NCBI RefSeq assembly: GCF_003217095.1
Contig: NZ_QJSR01000008.1
Location: 46,699-110,698 of the forward strand
DNA from: Rhizobium sp. PP-CC-3A-592
GTDB lineage: Bacteria > Pseudomonadota > Alphaproteobacteria > Rhizobiales > Rhizobiaceae
Length of the DNA stretch: 64,000 nucleotides
Direction: 5' to 3'
A program made the position numbers and the translations under genes. The notes under the pieces are model-generated. The model had not been told where the DNA came from. It ran no database searches and saw only the letters and a list, made by a program, of their open reading frames with translations. Positions 45,162 through 53,164 of this stretch are shown here, piece after piece (the stretch's first letter is position 1; each line of letters opens with the position of its first letter).

Positions 45162-46178
45162 ATGAACGGTCTGGGTGGTCTCAACATATCGCAACACGGC
45201 GTCGGCATCGGTCTCGTGCAGCTGCAACTGCCCCTGACCGTGACGAAGGCGGACTTGGCCCGGCAGACGCAGCTGGTCGTCGATCTCGTGGCCAAGGCCC
45301 GGCGTAACCAGCCCGGCATGGATCTCGTGGTCTTCCCGGAATATGCCCTGCACGGCCTCTCCATGGACATCAACCCCGAGATCATGTGCGATCTTGACGG
45401 ACCCGAGGTCGCTGCCTTCAAGACGGCCTGCAGGGAGAACGCGATCTGGGGCTGCTTCTCGATCATGGAGCGGAATCCAGGTGGTATGCCGTATAATTCC
45501 GGCATCGTGATCGACGATCAGGGCGAACTGAAGCTTTATTACCGCAAGATGCACCCGTGGGTGCCCGTCGAGCCCTGGGCGCCGGGCGATATCGGCATTC
45601 CCGTCATTGACGGGCCGAAGGGTGCCAAGCTCGCGCTCATCATCTGCCATGACGGCATGTTCCCGGAGATGGCGCGCGAATGCGCCTACAAGGGCGCCGA
45701 GATCATGATCCGCACGGCCGGCTATACCGCGCCGATCCGTGAGTCCTGGCGCTTCACCAACCAGTCGAACGCCTTCTGCAACCTCATGGTCACCGCAAGC
45801 GTCTGCATGTGCGGCTCGGACGGCACGTTCGACAGCATGGGCGAAGGCATGATCTGCAATTTCGACGGCACGATCATCGCGCACGGCACGTCGGGGCGAG
45901 TCAACGAGATCATCACGGCGGAAGTCCGGCCGGATCTAGTGCGCGAGGCGCGGCTCGGCTGGGGGGTGGAAAACAACATCTACCAACTCGGCCATCGCGG
46001 CTATGTCGCGGTCGCCGGCGGGGCGGGCGATGCGCCCTACAGCTACATGCACGACCTGATCGCCGGCACCTACCGGCTGCCCTGGGAAGACGATGTGAAG
46101 GTGACCGACGGCACCCCCTGCGGCTTTGAGAAACCCACCCGGAAATACGGCGAGAGCGCCAAACTGGCTGCGGAATAG
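45162..46178 (+). CDS. amiF: Formamidase / aliphatic amidase family (nitrilase fold)
   Basis: The 338-residue protein closely follows AmiF formamidases in length and sequence. The catalytic triad is E60 (VFPEYAL), K129 (YYRKMHPW) and C162 (ICHDGM), with the second glutamate E137 in [22 protein letters not shown]-type text appears as [14 protein letters not shown]. AmiF cleaves formamide to formate and ammonia in the cytoplasm. Here it is in a cyanuric acid operon, so its amide substrate may be a related small amide or ureide. Confidence 0.85.
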   Translation: MNGLGGLNISQHGVGIGLVQLQLPLTVTKADLARQTQLVVDLVAKARRNQPGMDLVVFPEYALHGLSMDINPEIMCDLDGPEVAAFKTACRENAIWGCFSIMERNPGGMPYNSGIVIDDQGELKLYYRKMHPWVPVEPWAPGDIGIPVIDGPKGAKLALIICHDGMFPEMARECAYKGAEIMIRTAGYTAPIRESWRFTNQSNAFCNLMVTASVCMCGSDGTFDSMGEGMICNFDGTIIAHGTSGRVNEIITAEVRPDLVREARLGWGVENNIYQLGHRGYVAVAGGAGDAPYSYMHDLIAGTYRLPWEDDVKVTDGTPCGFEKPTRKYGESAKLAAE

Positions 46179-46189
46179 GAGAGAAGATC

Positions 46190-46891
46190 ATGGATGCGAT
46201 GACCGAAACCGCAGGACACTACATCACCTCCGACCCCTATCCCTGGCCCTATAACGGCAAGCTGCGGCCCGACAATACGGCGCTTATCATCATCGACATG
46301 CAGACGGATTTCTGCGGCAAGGGCGGCTATGTCGATCATATGGGCTACGATCTCTCGCTCGTGCAGGCACCTATCAAGCCCATCGGCGCGGTGCTCTCCG
46401 CCATGCGTGCCAAGGGCTACCACATTATCCACACCCGCGAGGGCCATCGCCCCGATCTCGCCGACCTTCCGGCCAACAAGCGCTGGCGTTCGCAGCGCAT
46501 CGGTGCCGGCATCGGCGATCCCGGGCCCTGCGGCCGGATCCTCACGCGCGGCGAGCCCGGCTGGGACATCATCCCGGAACTCTATCCAATCGACGGCGAG
46601 ACAATCATCGACAAGCCGGGCAAGGGCTCCTTCTGCGCGACCGATCTGGAGCTGATCCTCAACCAGAAGCGCATCGAGAACCTCATCCTCACCGGCATCA
46701 CCACCGATGTCTGCGTCTCCACCACCATGCGGGAGGCGAATGATCGCGGCTTCGAATGCCTGCTGCTAGAAGATTGCTGCGGCGCGACCGACTACGGCAA
46801 CCATCTCGCCGCCATCAAAATGGTCAAGATGCAAGGCGGGGTCTTCGGCGCGGTCGCAAATTCGCAAGCGCTGATCGAGGCCCTGCCCTGA
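46190..46891 (+). CDS. biuH: Biuret hydrolase
   Basis: This 233-residue cysteine hydrolase (isochorismatase fold) turns biuret into allophanate and ammonia. Its catalytic residues D36 (IIDMQTDFC), K142 (DKPGKGSF) and C175 (TTDVCVS), and Q215 (KMQGG), fall at the same numbers as in the characterised Rhizobium leguminosarum biuret hydrolase as I recall it, and most of the sequence reads the same. The stop overlaps the next gene (TGATG), cyanuric acid hydrolase, which produces its substrate. AGGAGAGAAG precedes the ATG. Confidence 0.94.
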   Translation: MDAMTETAGHYITSDPYPWPYNGKLRPDNTALIIIDMQTDFCGKGGYVDHMGYDLSLVQAPIKPIGAVLSAMRAKGYHIIHTREGHRPDLADLPANKRWRSQRIGAGIGDPGPCGRILTRGEPGWDIIPELYPIDGETIIDKPGKGSFCATDLELILNQKRIENLILTGITTDVCVSTTMREANDRGFECLLLEDCCGATDYGNHLAAIKMVKMQGGVFGAVANSQALIEALP

Positions 46892-47991
46892 TGGCCTCTT
46901 CGGAACGCGACGTGCTGCAAGCCTCGGTCTGGCGCGTGCCGGCGAGCGGTCCGGCCGATGTGTCGGGCGTGGAAGCTCTGTTTGCGGCAGGCCTGAAGCC
47001 GGAAACGGTCGTCGCCATCCTCGGCAAGACGGAGGGCAATGGCTGCGTCAACGATTTCACCCGCGGCTATGCCACGGCGAGCTTTGAGGCGCTGTTTGCG
47101 AAGCTCGGCGTCGAGGCTCCCTGCCTCGTCATGTCCGGCGGCACGGAGGGCGCGCTGTCGCCGCACTGGACGGTTTTCGCGCGCGAAGCCGTGGCCGACG
47201 CAACGGATATGAAGGACGAGCCGGCACTCGCCATCGGCGCAGCGCGCACGCCCCACCTCCCCTTCCATCACCTCGGCCGCCGGGAGCAGGTGCTTCTCGT
47301 CGCGCAAGGCGTGACGGCCGCCATGGCGGATGCCGGTATCGACGACCCCGAGGATGTGCATTTCGTCCAGATCAAATGCCCGCTTCTGACGCTTGCGCGC
47401 GTCCGTGAGGCGGATGCTGCGGGCAAGGTGGTCGCCACCCGGGACACGCTGAAATCCATGGGGCTATCGCGCGGCGCCTCCGCCCTCGGCGTCGCTATGG
47501 CGCTCGGCGAGATCGACGCAAGCGGCATCACCGACGATGTCGTCGGCACCCGCCACGACCTCTTCTCCCGCTGCGCCTCCACGTCGGCCGGCGTCGAGCT
47601 GACCGATCACGAGATCATCGTGCTCGGCATGAGCAAGACCTGGCGCGGTCCGTTCGCCATCGATCACGCCGTGATGGCGAACGCCATCGACACGGCCCCG
47701 GTCCGAGCGGCACAGGCCCGCCTGCCCGAGACAGCGCGGCTGGCGGCCGTTCTCGCCAAGGCGGAGCCCGACCCTTCCGGCATGGTGGGCGGACGGCGTC
47801 ATACGATGCTGGACGATTCCGACATTGCCGGCACCCGTCACGCCCGCGCTTTCGTCGGCGGCGTGCTCGCCGGCGTCTTCGGCATGACAGACCTCTACGT
47901 CTCGGGCGGTGCGGAGCATCAGGGGCCGCCGGGCGGTGGGCCTGTCGCCATCATCGTCGAACGCGAGACCACCGGGAAAAAGGAGAGCTGA
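46891..47991 (+). CDS. atzD: Cyanuric acid amidohydrolase (AtzD/barbiturase family)
   Basis: The 366-residue protein is a ring-opening amidohydrolase of the AtzD/TrzD/barbiturase family, built of three repeated domains each offering a serine-lysine pair. Visible motifs are ILGKTEGNGCVNDFTRGYA (K46), VMSGGTEGALSPH (S82), FVQIKCPLL, GASALGVAMALGEI, MSKTWRGPF, RRHTMLDDSDI and the C-terminal YVSGGAEHQGPPGGGPVAII. It hydrolyses cyanuric acid to carboxybiuret, which decarboxylates to biuret. Barbiturase is the alternative within the family, but biuH and atzF beside it favour cyanuric acid. Confidence 0.93.
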   Translation: MASSERDVLQASVWRVPASGPADVSGVEALFAAGLKPETVVAILGKTEGNGCVNDFTRGYATASFEALFAKLGVEAPCLVMSGGTEGALSPHWTVFAREAVADATDMKDEPALAIGAARTPHLPFHHLGRREQVLLVAQGVTAAMADAGIDDPEDVHFVQIKCPLLTLARVREADAAGKVVATRDTLKSMGLSRGASALGVAMALGEIDASGITDDVVGTRHDLFSRCASTSAGVELTDHEIIVLGMSKTWRGPFAIDHAVMANAIDTAPVRAAQARLPETARLAAVLAKAEPDPSGMVGGRRHTMLDDSDIAGTRHARAFVGGVLAGVFGMTDLYVSGGAEHQGPPGGGPVAIIVERETTGKKES

Positions 47992-47992
47992 C

Positions 47993-49543
47993 ATGCCTGT
48001 CATTCGCGATACCCCCGTTCTGCCGTCCGGAACGGCGGCCGGCATCGAGACCATCGGCATGACGATGCGCTTCGGCAGCTTCACGGCGCTGGACGACGTG
48101 TCGATCCGGGTTCCCGCCGGCTCCTTCCATGCGCTGCTCGGCGAAAACGGCGCCGGCAAGTCGACGCTGGTGAAATGCATCATGGGCTTTTACCACGCGA
48201 CCTCGGGTTCGCTGGTGGTCGATGGCCGCGAAGTCTCCGTCGCCTCGCCGCGGGATGCAGCCACCTTCGGCCTCGGCATGGTCTACCAGCATTTCACCCT
48301 CGTTCCCTCGCTGACCGGCGCCGAAAACCTCGTCATCAGCCGCTCGGACGTGCCGGCCGTGATCAACTGGGGACAGGAGCGCAAGGACCTCGCGCGCTTC
48401 ATGGAACGCATGCCGTTCCGGATCCCGCTCGACCGGCCGGTGCGTGAGCTGGCCGCCGGCGAGAAGCAGAAGCTCGAGATCGTCAAGCAGCTCTATCTCG
48501 GCCGCTCCTTCCTGATCCTCGACGAACCGACGTCCGTGCTGACGCCGGCGGAGGCGGACGAGATGCTGGGTCTCGTGCGTGGGCTCACGGACAGCGGCGG
48601 GCTGACCGTGCTGATGATCTCCCACAAGTTTCACGAGATCACCAAGTTTGCCGATGCCGTCTCCATCCTGCGCCGCGGCAAGCTGATCGGTGCCGGCGCG
48701 ATCGGCGATCTCTCCACCGCCGACATGGCAGCCCTGATGATCGGCGATGTGAAGCTCGCCGAACTCGACAGCCGCGCACCCGTTGGCGACACGGCGGAGA
48801 CGGTGCTCCGTCTCTCCAGCATCAAGGCGCCGGATCGCTCCGGGCTGAAGACCATCGAGATCGACGACCTCACGGTGCGGGCCGGCGAGATCGTCGGCAT
48901 CGCCGGCATTTCCGGCAACGGGCAGAAGGAGGTGACCGAGATCCTGGCCGGTCAGCGCCCACCCGTCTCCGGCACCATCGAGGTCAGTGGCGCGGCCTAT
49001 GGCGCGACCCGGGCGGAAACGCGCAAAAACAACGTCCGCTTCATCCCGGAAGAACCGTTGCAAAACGCCTGCGCGCCGCGGATGACGGTGAGCGAGAACC
49101 TCTCCTTCCGCACCTTCGACCTGAAGCCGGACGGTGGGCAAGCGATCTGGCTCTCCAAGGCGGGCATGAAGGCACGCGCGACCGCGCTCATTGCCGACTT
49201 CAAGGTAAAGACGGCGTCTGCCTCGTCTCCCATCGCCGCCCTTTCGGGCGGCAATGTGCAGCGTGCCGTGCTCGCCCGGGAACTCACCGGCGATGTCGAT
49301 CTGCTGATCGTCTCCAACCCCTGTTTCGGGCTCGATTTCTCGGCGGTCGCCGAAATCCGGGCCCGCATCATGAAGGCGCGCAATGCCGGCACGGCGGTGC
49401 TGCTGTTGTCGGAAGATCTGGACGAGCTTCTCGAACTCTCCGACCGCATCCTTGTCATCTCGGAAGGACGGCTGGTCTATGAGACGGCTGCGCGCGGCGC
49501 CGACATCAGCGTCATCGGGGCGCATATGGCGGGGCATCACTGA
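47993..49543 (+). CDS. ABC transporter ATP-binding protein with two ATPase domains (BMP/nucleoside type)
   Basis: The 516-residue protein has two nucleotide-binding domains, as in NupO/YufO and sugar ATPases. The first has Walker A GENGAGKST, a signature seen as ELAAGEKQKLEIVKQL and Walker B ILDEPTSVLTP. The second is degenerate: GISGNGQKE as Walker A, LSGGNVQRAVLARELTG as signature and SNPCFGLDFSA at the Walker B site. It completes the transporter whose binding protein and permeases lie upstream. AAGGAGAG fixes the ATG at 47993. Confidence 0.9.
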   Translation: MPVIRDTPVLPSGTAAGIETIGMTMRFGSFTALDDVSIRVPAGSFHALLGENGAGKSTLVKCIMGFYHATSGSLVVDGREVSVASPRDAATFGLGMVYQHFTLVPSLTGAENLVISRSDVPAVINWGQERKDLARFMERMPFRIPLDRPVRELAAGEKQKLEIVKQLYLGRSFLILDEPTSVLTPAEADEMLGLVRGLTDSGGLTVLMISHKFHEITKFADAVSILRRGKLIGAGAIGDLSTADMAALMIGDVKLAELDSRAPVGDTAETVLRLSSIKAPDRSGLKTIEIDDLTVRAGEIVGIAGISGNGQKEVTEILAGQRPPVSGTIEVSGAAYGATRAETRKNNVRFIPEEPLQNACAPRMTVSENLSFRTFDLKPDGGQAIWLSKAGMKARATALIADFKVKTASASSPIAALSGGNVQRAVLARELTGDVDLLIVSNPCFGLDFSAVAEIRARIMKARNAGTAVLLLSEDLDELLELSDRILVISEGRLVYETAARGADISVIGAHMAGHH

Positions 49544-50211
49544 TGGCGGATATCACGGCAGAACCCTTCGCCTTCCCGGCGCGCTTTGGCGAGATGGCGC
49601 TCGTCGTCATCGACATGCAGCGCGATTTCGCGGAGCCCGGCGGCTTCGGCGCGAGCCTTGGCAACGACGTCTCCCGCATCGGCCGGATCGTGCCGGATGT
49701 GAAGCGGCTGCTCGAGGGTTTTCGTGCCGCAGGCCTCCCCGTCATCCACACGATGGAGTGCCACCGGCCGGACCTATCCGACCTGCCGCCCGCCAAGCGC
49801 GACCGCGGCAACCCAGCGCTGCGCATCGGCGACGAAGGCCCGATGGGCCGCGTGCTGATCGTGGGCGAACCGGGCACCGACATTCTGGCGGAGCTTGCGC
49901 CGATAGACGGCGAGATCGTGATCGAGAAGCCCGGAAAGGGCGCTTTCTACGCGACCCCGCTCGGTGAGATCCTGAAACAGAAGGGCATCACCCAGCTGGT
50001 CTTTGCCGGCGTCACCACGGAGGTCTGCGTGCAGACCACCATGCGGGAGGCCAATGATCGCGGCTATGAATGCCTGCTCTGCGAGGAGGCGACCGAGAGC
50101 TATTTCCCCGACTTCAAGGCCGCCGCCATCGCCATGATCCGCGCCCAGGGCGCCATCGTCGGCTGGACGGCGCATATCGACGATATTTTGGAAGGACTGC
50201 CCCATGCCTGA
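49543..50211 (+). CDS. Second isochorismatase-fold cysteine hydrolase, biuret-hydrolase-like
   Basis: The 222-residue protein has the same fold and motifs as the upstream biuret hydrolase, with triad D24 (VVIDMQRDF), K129 (IEKPGKGAF) and C162 ([22 protein letters not shown]). The substrate loop after the aspartate differs and is shorter, and the C-terminal part (FPDFKAAAIAMIRAQGAIVGW) lacks the KMQGG text. It could be a hydrolase for triuret, ureidoacrylate or another ureide. TGATG overlap with the ATPase and an 8-base overlap with the cupin gene show it is part of the operon. Confidence 0.85.
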   Translation: MADITAEPFAFPARFGEMALVVIDMQRDFAEPGGFGASLGNDVSRIGRIVPDVKRLLEGFRAAGLPVIHTMECHRPDLSDLPPAKRDRGNPALRIGDEGPMGRVLIVGEPGTDILAELAPIDGEIVIEKPGKGAFYATPLGEILKQKGITQLVFAGVTTEVCVQTTMREANDRGYECLLCEEATESYFPDFKAAAIAMIRAQGAIVGWTAHIDDILEGLPHA

Positions 50212-50557
50212 AACCACACGCGACTTCTCGATGTCGGGCGGTTGGAAAGACCTGCCGTTCGAGGCCTTCCGGAAAGGTGTGACGATCCACTGGATCAAGC
50301 GGTTCGAAGCCGATCAGCCGGGCGTGGCGCTGCTGAAATACGAGCCAGGCGCATCCGTGCCACACCACAGGCATGAGGGGCTCGAAACGATCCTCGTTCT
50401 CAGCGGCGTGCAGTCGGACGAGACGGGCGACTACGCGGAAGGCAGCTATATTGTGAACGCCATGGGAACCGAGCACTCCGTCTGGAGCAAGCCCGGCTGC
50501 GTGGTGCTGATTCAGTGGGACCGGCCCGTGACGATCCTCAAGGAGGACATGGCATGA
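50204..50557 (+). CDS. Cupin-domain protein, ChrR-like
   Basis: The 117-residue protein is a single cupin barrel with the metal-binding motif PHHRHEGLETILVLSG near residue 45 and the second motif around GTEHSVWSKPGCVVLIQW. It resembles stand-alone ChrR-type cupins. It overlaps both neighbours and so is translationally tied to the second hydrolase and atzF. A role as an isomerase, a small-ligand sensor or an accessory of ureide breakdown is possible; none is proven. Confidence 0.8.
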   Translation: MPETTRDFSMSGGWKDLPFEAFRKGVTIHWIKRFEADQPGVALLKYEPGASVPHHRHEGLETILVLSGVQSDETGDYAEGSYIVNAMGTEHSVWSKPGCVVLIQWDRPVTILKEDMA

Positions 50558-52386
50558 CCGGACGTCCCTCCTCCGATCTTCTGGCCTCCCCCGATCTCCC
50601 GGCCTTCGACATCGCCTCTCTGTCGGATTTCTATCGTAATGGCGGCAGCGTCAGCACGATCGTGGAGCGCGTGTTCGCCCGCATTGCAGACGTGGATGAC
50701 CCCGGCATATTCCTGCACCTTGCCAACCGGCAGGATGTGCTGGCAGAGGCAGAGCGCCTCGGCGTCTACGATCCCGCAATGCCGCTGTTCGGCATTCCCT
50801 TCGCGGTGAAAGACAATATCGACGTTGCGGGCATGCCGACCACAGCTGCGTGCCCGGATTATGTGTACATGCCGGAGAAAGACGCGGAGGTCGTCCGCCT
50901 CTTGAGAGAGGCCGGTGCCCTCGTCATCGGCAAGACCAATCTCGACCAGTTCGCGACCGGCCTTGTCGGCGTGCGCTCGCCCCATCCGATCCCGAAAAAC
51001 GCCATCGATCCGGCGCTGGTGCCCGGTGGGTCTTCCTCGGGTTCGGCGGTCGCCACGGCGCAAGGCATCGTCTCCTTCGCACTCGGCACGGACACGGCGG
51101 GCTCCGGCCGCATTCCCGCCGGGCTCAACAATATCGTTGGGCTGAAGCCGAGCCTCGGTGCGCTCTCCACGACCGGCGTCATTCCCGCCTGCCGCACGCT
51201 CGATTGCGTCTCCATCTTCGCGCTGACGGTCGAAGATGCCTGGACCGTGTTCTCCGTCGCGGCCCGGCCGGACCCTGCGGACGCCTATTCCCGCGATTTG
51301 CCGAAGGGTTCTCGTGTGGCCCCGCCCGTGCTGACCGTCGGCGTTCCCGCCGGCGCGGACCTCCAATTCTTCGGCGATGCGGCGATGGAGGCGGCCTATG
51401 CGCAAGCGCTGACAACGCTGCGAGAACTTGGCCACCGCCTGGTAGAAATCCCCTTCGGCCCCTTTTACGACGTGGCCAACCTGCTCTACGAAGGTGCCTG
51501 GGTGGCCGAACGCTATGCCGCGGTGAAGGACTTCTTCGACACGCGGGAAGATGCGTTTCATCCCGTCACGCGCAAGATCTACGGCGGCGCCAAGGCACTG
51601 TCGGCGGCCGATGCCTTCGACGGGCTCTATGCGCTTCAGGCGCTGAAGAAGAGGCTTGCGCCGGTCATCGCCTCGGTGGATCTCTTCTGCGTGCCGACGG
51701 CCCCGCGCCATTACACGGTCGCCGAGCTCGAAGCCGAGCCGATCCGGGAGAATTCGCGGCTCGGAACCTATACGAACTTCGTCAACCTGCTCGACATGTG
51801 TGGCATCGCGGTGCCCACCGGCACCCGGAAGGACGGCCTGCCCGCCAGCGTCACCCTGCTTGCCCCCGCCGGTAAGGACGGCCTCGTCGCAACGCTCGGG
51901 CAAACGCTTCACGTCGCAAGCGGCCTGACGCTCGGCGCCACCGGCTGGCCGCAGCCCGCAACTGTGGCGCCTGAACCGGACACGTCCGGGGACGGCCTGA
52001 TCGACCTCGTCGTGGTCGGCGCGCATCTCTCCGGCATGCCGCTCAACCACCAGCTCGATGATCTGAAAGCGCAATTCTCCCGCACCGCGTGGACCTCCTC
52101 GGATTACCGGCTCTACGCCCTTGCCGGCACGGTGCCACCGAAGCCGGGCATGATCCGGGTTGCGGATGGAGAAGGAACGCAGATCGAGGTCGAGATCTGG
52201 CGTCTGACACCGTCGGCCTTCGGCAGCTTCGTCGCCGCCATTCCCGCGCCGCTCGGCATCGGCACGATTGCCCTTTCCGATGGCACGTCGGCCAAGGGCT
52301 TTCTTTGCGAGCCGGTCGCGATCGCGGCCGGCGCTGCGGAAATCAGCGCCTTTGGGGGATGGCGCGCCTATTGCGCGAAGGCGTGA
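50554..52386 (+). CDS. atzF: Allophanate hydrolase
   Basis: The 610-residue enzyme is an amidase-signature protein with the Ser-cisSer-Lys triad K86 (FAVKDNIDV), S160 (GGSSSGSA) and S184 (TDTAGSGRIPAG), the same spacing as in AtzF. A C-terminal domain of about 130 residues (from LIDLVVVGAHLSGMPLNHQL) is the second domain of full-length allophanate hydrolases. It converts allophanate to two ammonia and CO2, the last step of cyanuric acid breakdown. No biotin-dependent urea carboxylase is adjacent, so allophanate comes from biuret. GGAGGACATGGC precedes the ATG, which overlaps the cupin stop. Confidence 0.94.
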   Translation: MTGRPSSDLLASPDLPAFDIASLSDFYRNGGSVSTIVERVFARIADVDDPGIFLHLANRQDVLAEAERLGVYDPAMPLFGIPFAVKDNIDVAGMPTTAACPDYVYMPEKDAEVVRLLREAGALVIGKTNLDQFATGLVGVRSPHPIPKNAIDPALVPGGSSSGSAVATAQGIVSFALGTDTAGSGRIPAGLNNIVGLKPSLGALSTTGVIPACRTLDCVSIFALTVEDAWTVFSVAARPDPADAYSRDLPKGSRVAPPVLTVGVPAGADLQFFGDAAMEAAYAQALTTLRELGHRLVEIPFGPFYDVANLLYEGAWVAERYAAVKDFFDTREDAFHPVTRKIYGGAKALSAADAFDGLYALQALKKRLAPVIASVDLFCVPTAPRHYTVAELEAEPIRENSRLGTYTNFVNLLDMCGIAVPTGTRKDGLPASVTLLAPAGKDGLVATLGQTLHVASGLTLGATGWPQPATVAPEPDTSGDGLIDLVVVGAHLSGMPLNHQLDDLKAQFSRTAWTSSDYRLYALAGTVPPKPGMIRVADGEGTQIEVEIWRLTPSAFGSFVAAIPAPLGIGTIALSDGTSAKGFLCEPVAIAAGAAEISAFGGWRAYCAKA

Positions 52387-52945
52387 CATTCCCTGCGGCG
52401 CCCACCATTTGAGCCCAAGGACGTTGATTTTCCATTGGTTTTCCCTTGATGTGTCTCACCGGAATTCAGGCTCGATAGACGTGGGACATTACTGCGGGCC
52501 ACGTAGGTTTTGCGGCGCTCGAAACCCGCATCGATGATGCGCTTGGATTGGGCGGCTTTCGTGTAGTTCTGCGCCATCTTGGAATCAGACCAGCCAAAGA
52601 TCGCCATCAACTGATGTTCGGTAGCATCTGCCTCGGCGAAGATCGTCGCAGACGTCTTTCTGAGGCCGTGCGCTGAGCATTTCGGCAAATCCGTGTGGTT
52701 GCACCACTGGCGTAATTTGTTGCAGAAGCCATTGCCGGCGAACGCCTCGCCCTATTCGCTGATAAGGAATATCGGCTGATCATCCGTTACTTGATCCAGG
52801 GCCTCGCGAAGTTCGCCGGTAACCGGCAGCCTGATCGACGGCGCATATTTTTCCGATCCCTTCTGCGACATGAATTCGATGCGGTCTCCGACCAGGTTTC
52901 GCCAGCCGAGCTTGACGAGGTCTGAGCGTCTGATGCCCAAATCCC
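52368..52945 (-). pseudogene. Broken tyrosine recombinase (phage/island integrase), C-terminal part
   Basis: One minus-strand frame reads like the catalytic half of a tyrosine recombinase: IRRSDLVKLGWRNL (R region), FLISE, then an in-frame TAG at 52752-52754 where relatives have a tyrosine, then GEAFAGNGF...KCSAHGLRKTSATIF (HxxR) and FGWSDSKMAQNYTKAA (active-site tyrosine). The N-terminal half is missing: upstream of about 52945 the frame has stops and joins a different gene fragment. The frame ends inside the last bases of atzF. It is a remnant of an integrated element. Confidence 0.8.
52388..52407 (+). other. tRNA 3'-end-like sequence, possible attachment-site remnant
   Basis: Immediately after the atzF stop codon the plus strand reads like the end of a tRNA: CCTGC as the 3' side of a T stem, GGCGCCC as the 3' side of an acceptor stem, then A and CCA. 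No tRNA body precedes it; atzF coding sequence does. Integrases often recombine at tRNA 3' ends, and the integrase remnant ends here, so this may be the left-over att core. Confidence 0.35.
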
Positions 52946-53011
52946 TCTATTTTCACGCCGGATGGTGAGGGCCTTGTAGACTTCAAAATCCACGTCGATA
53001 GTAGCCATCAT
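52945..53011 (-). pseudogene. 5' fragment of an unidentified small gene, truncated by the integrase junction
   Basis: A strong ribosome site (AAAGGAGATA) precedes ATGATG at 53006-53011 and a frame that begins MATIDVDFEVYKALTIRRE. Similar openings occur in small proteins of restriction or plasmid regions. After RRENRG the sequence becomes integrase in another frame, so the gene is broken. The promoter and start appear intact, which suggests a recent rearrangement. Confidence 0.45.
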
Positions 53012-53164
53012 TATCTCCTTTCCTCGCTTCAAGTAAAAGTAGGAATTTCGAGAAAAAAAATGAACGCTGCCCTTTGCCTCGCGGCTCTGCAGCGAGGTCT
53101 GGTTTTGACAGGGTTCACCGCGAGCCGGTCGCGCGCGCTGCGAGCGGGGCTACAACTCAATATT

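Noticed and set aside
46891..47991. Barbiturase of pyrimidine breakdown instead of cyanuric acid hydrolase
   Set aside because: Same family, so not excluded by sequence alone, but neighbouring biuret and allophanate hydrolases fit cyanuric acid and there is no ureidomalonase or uracil oxidation gene.
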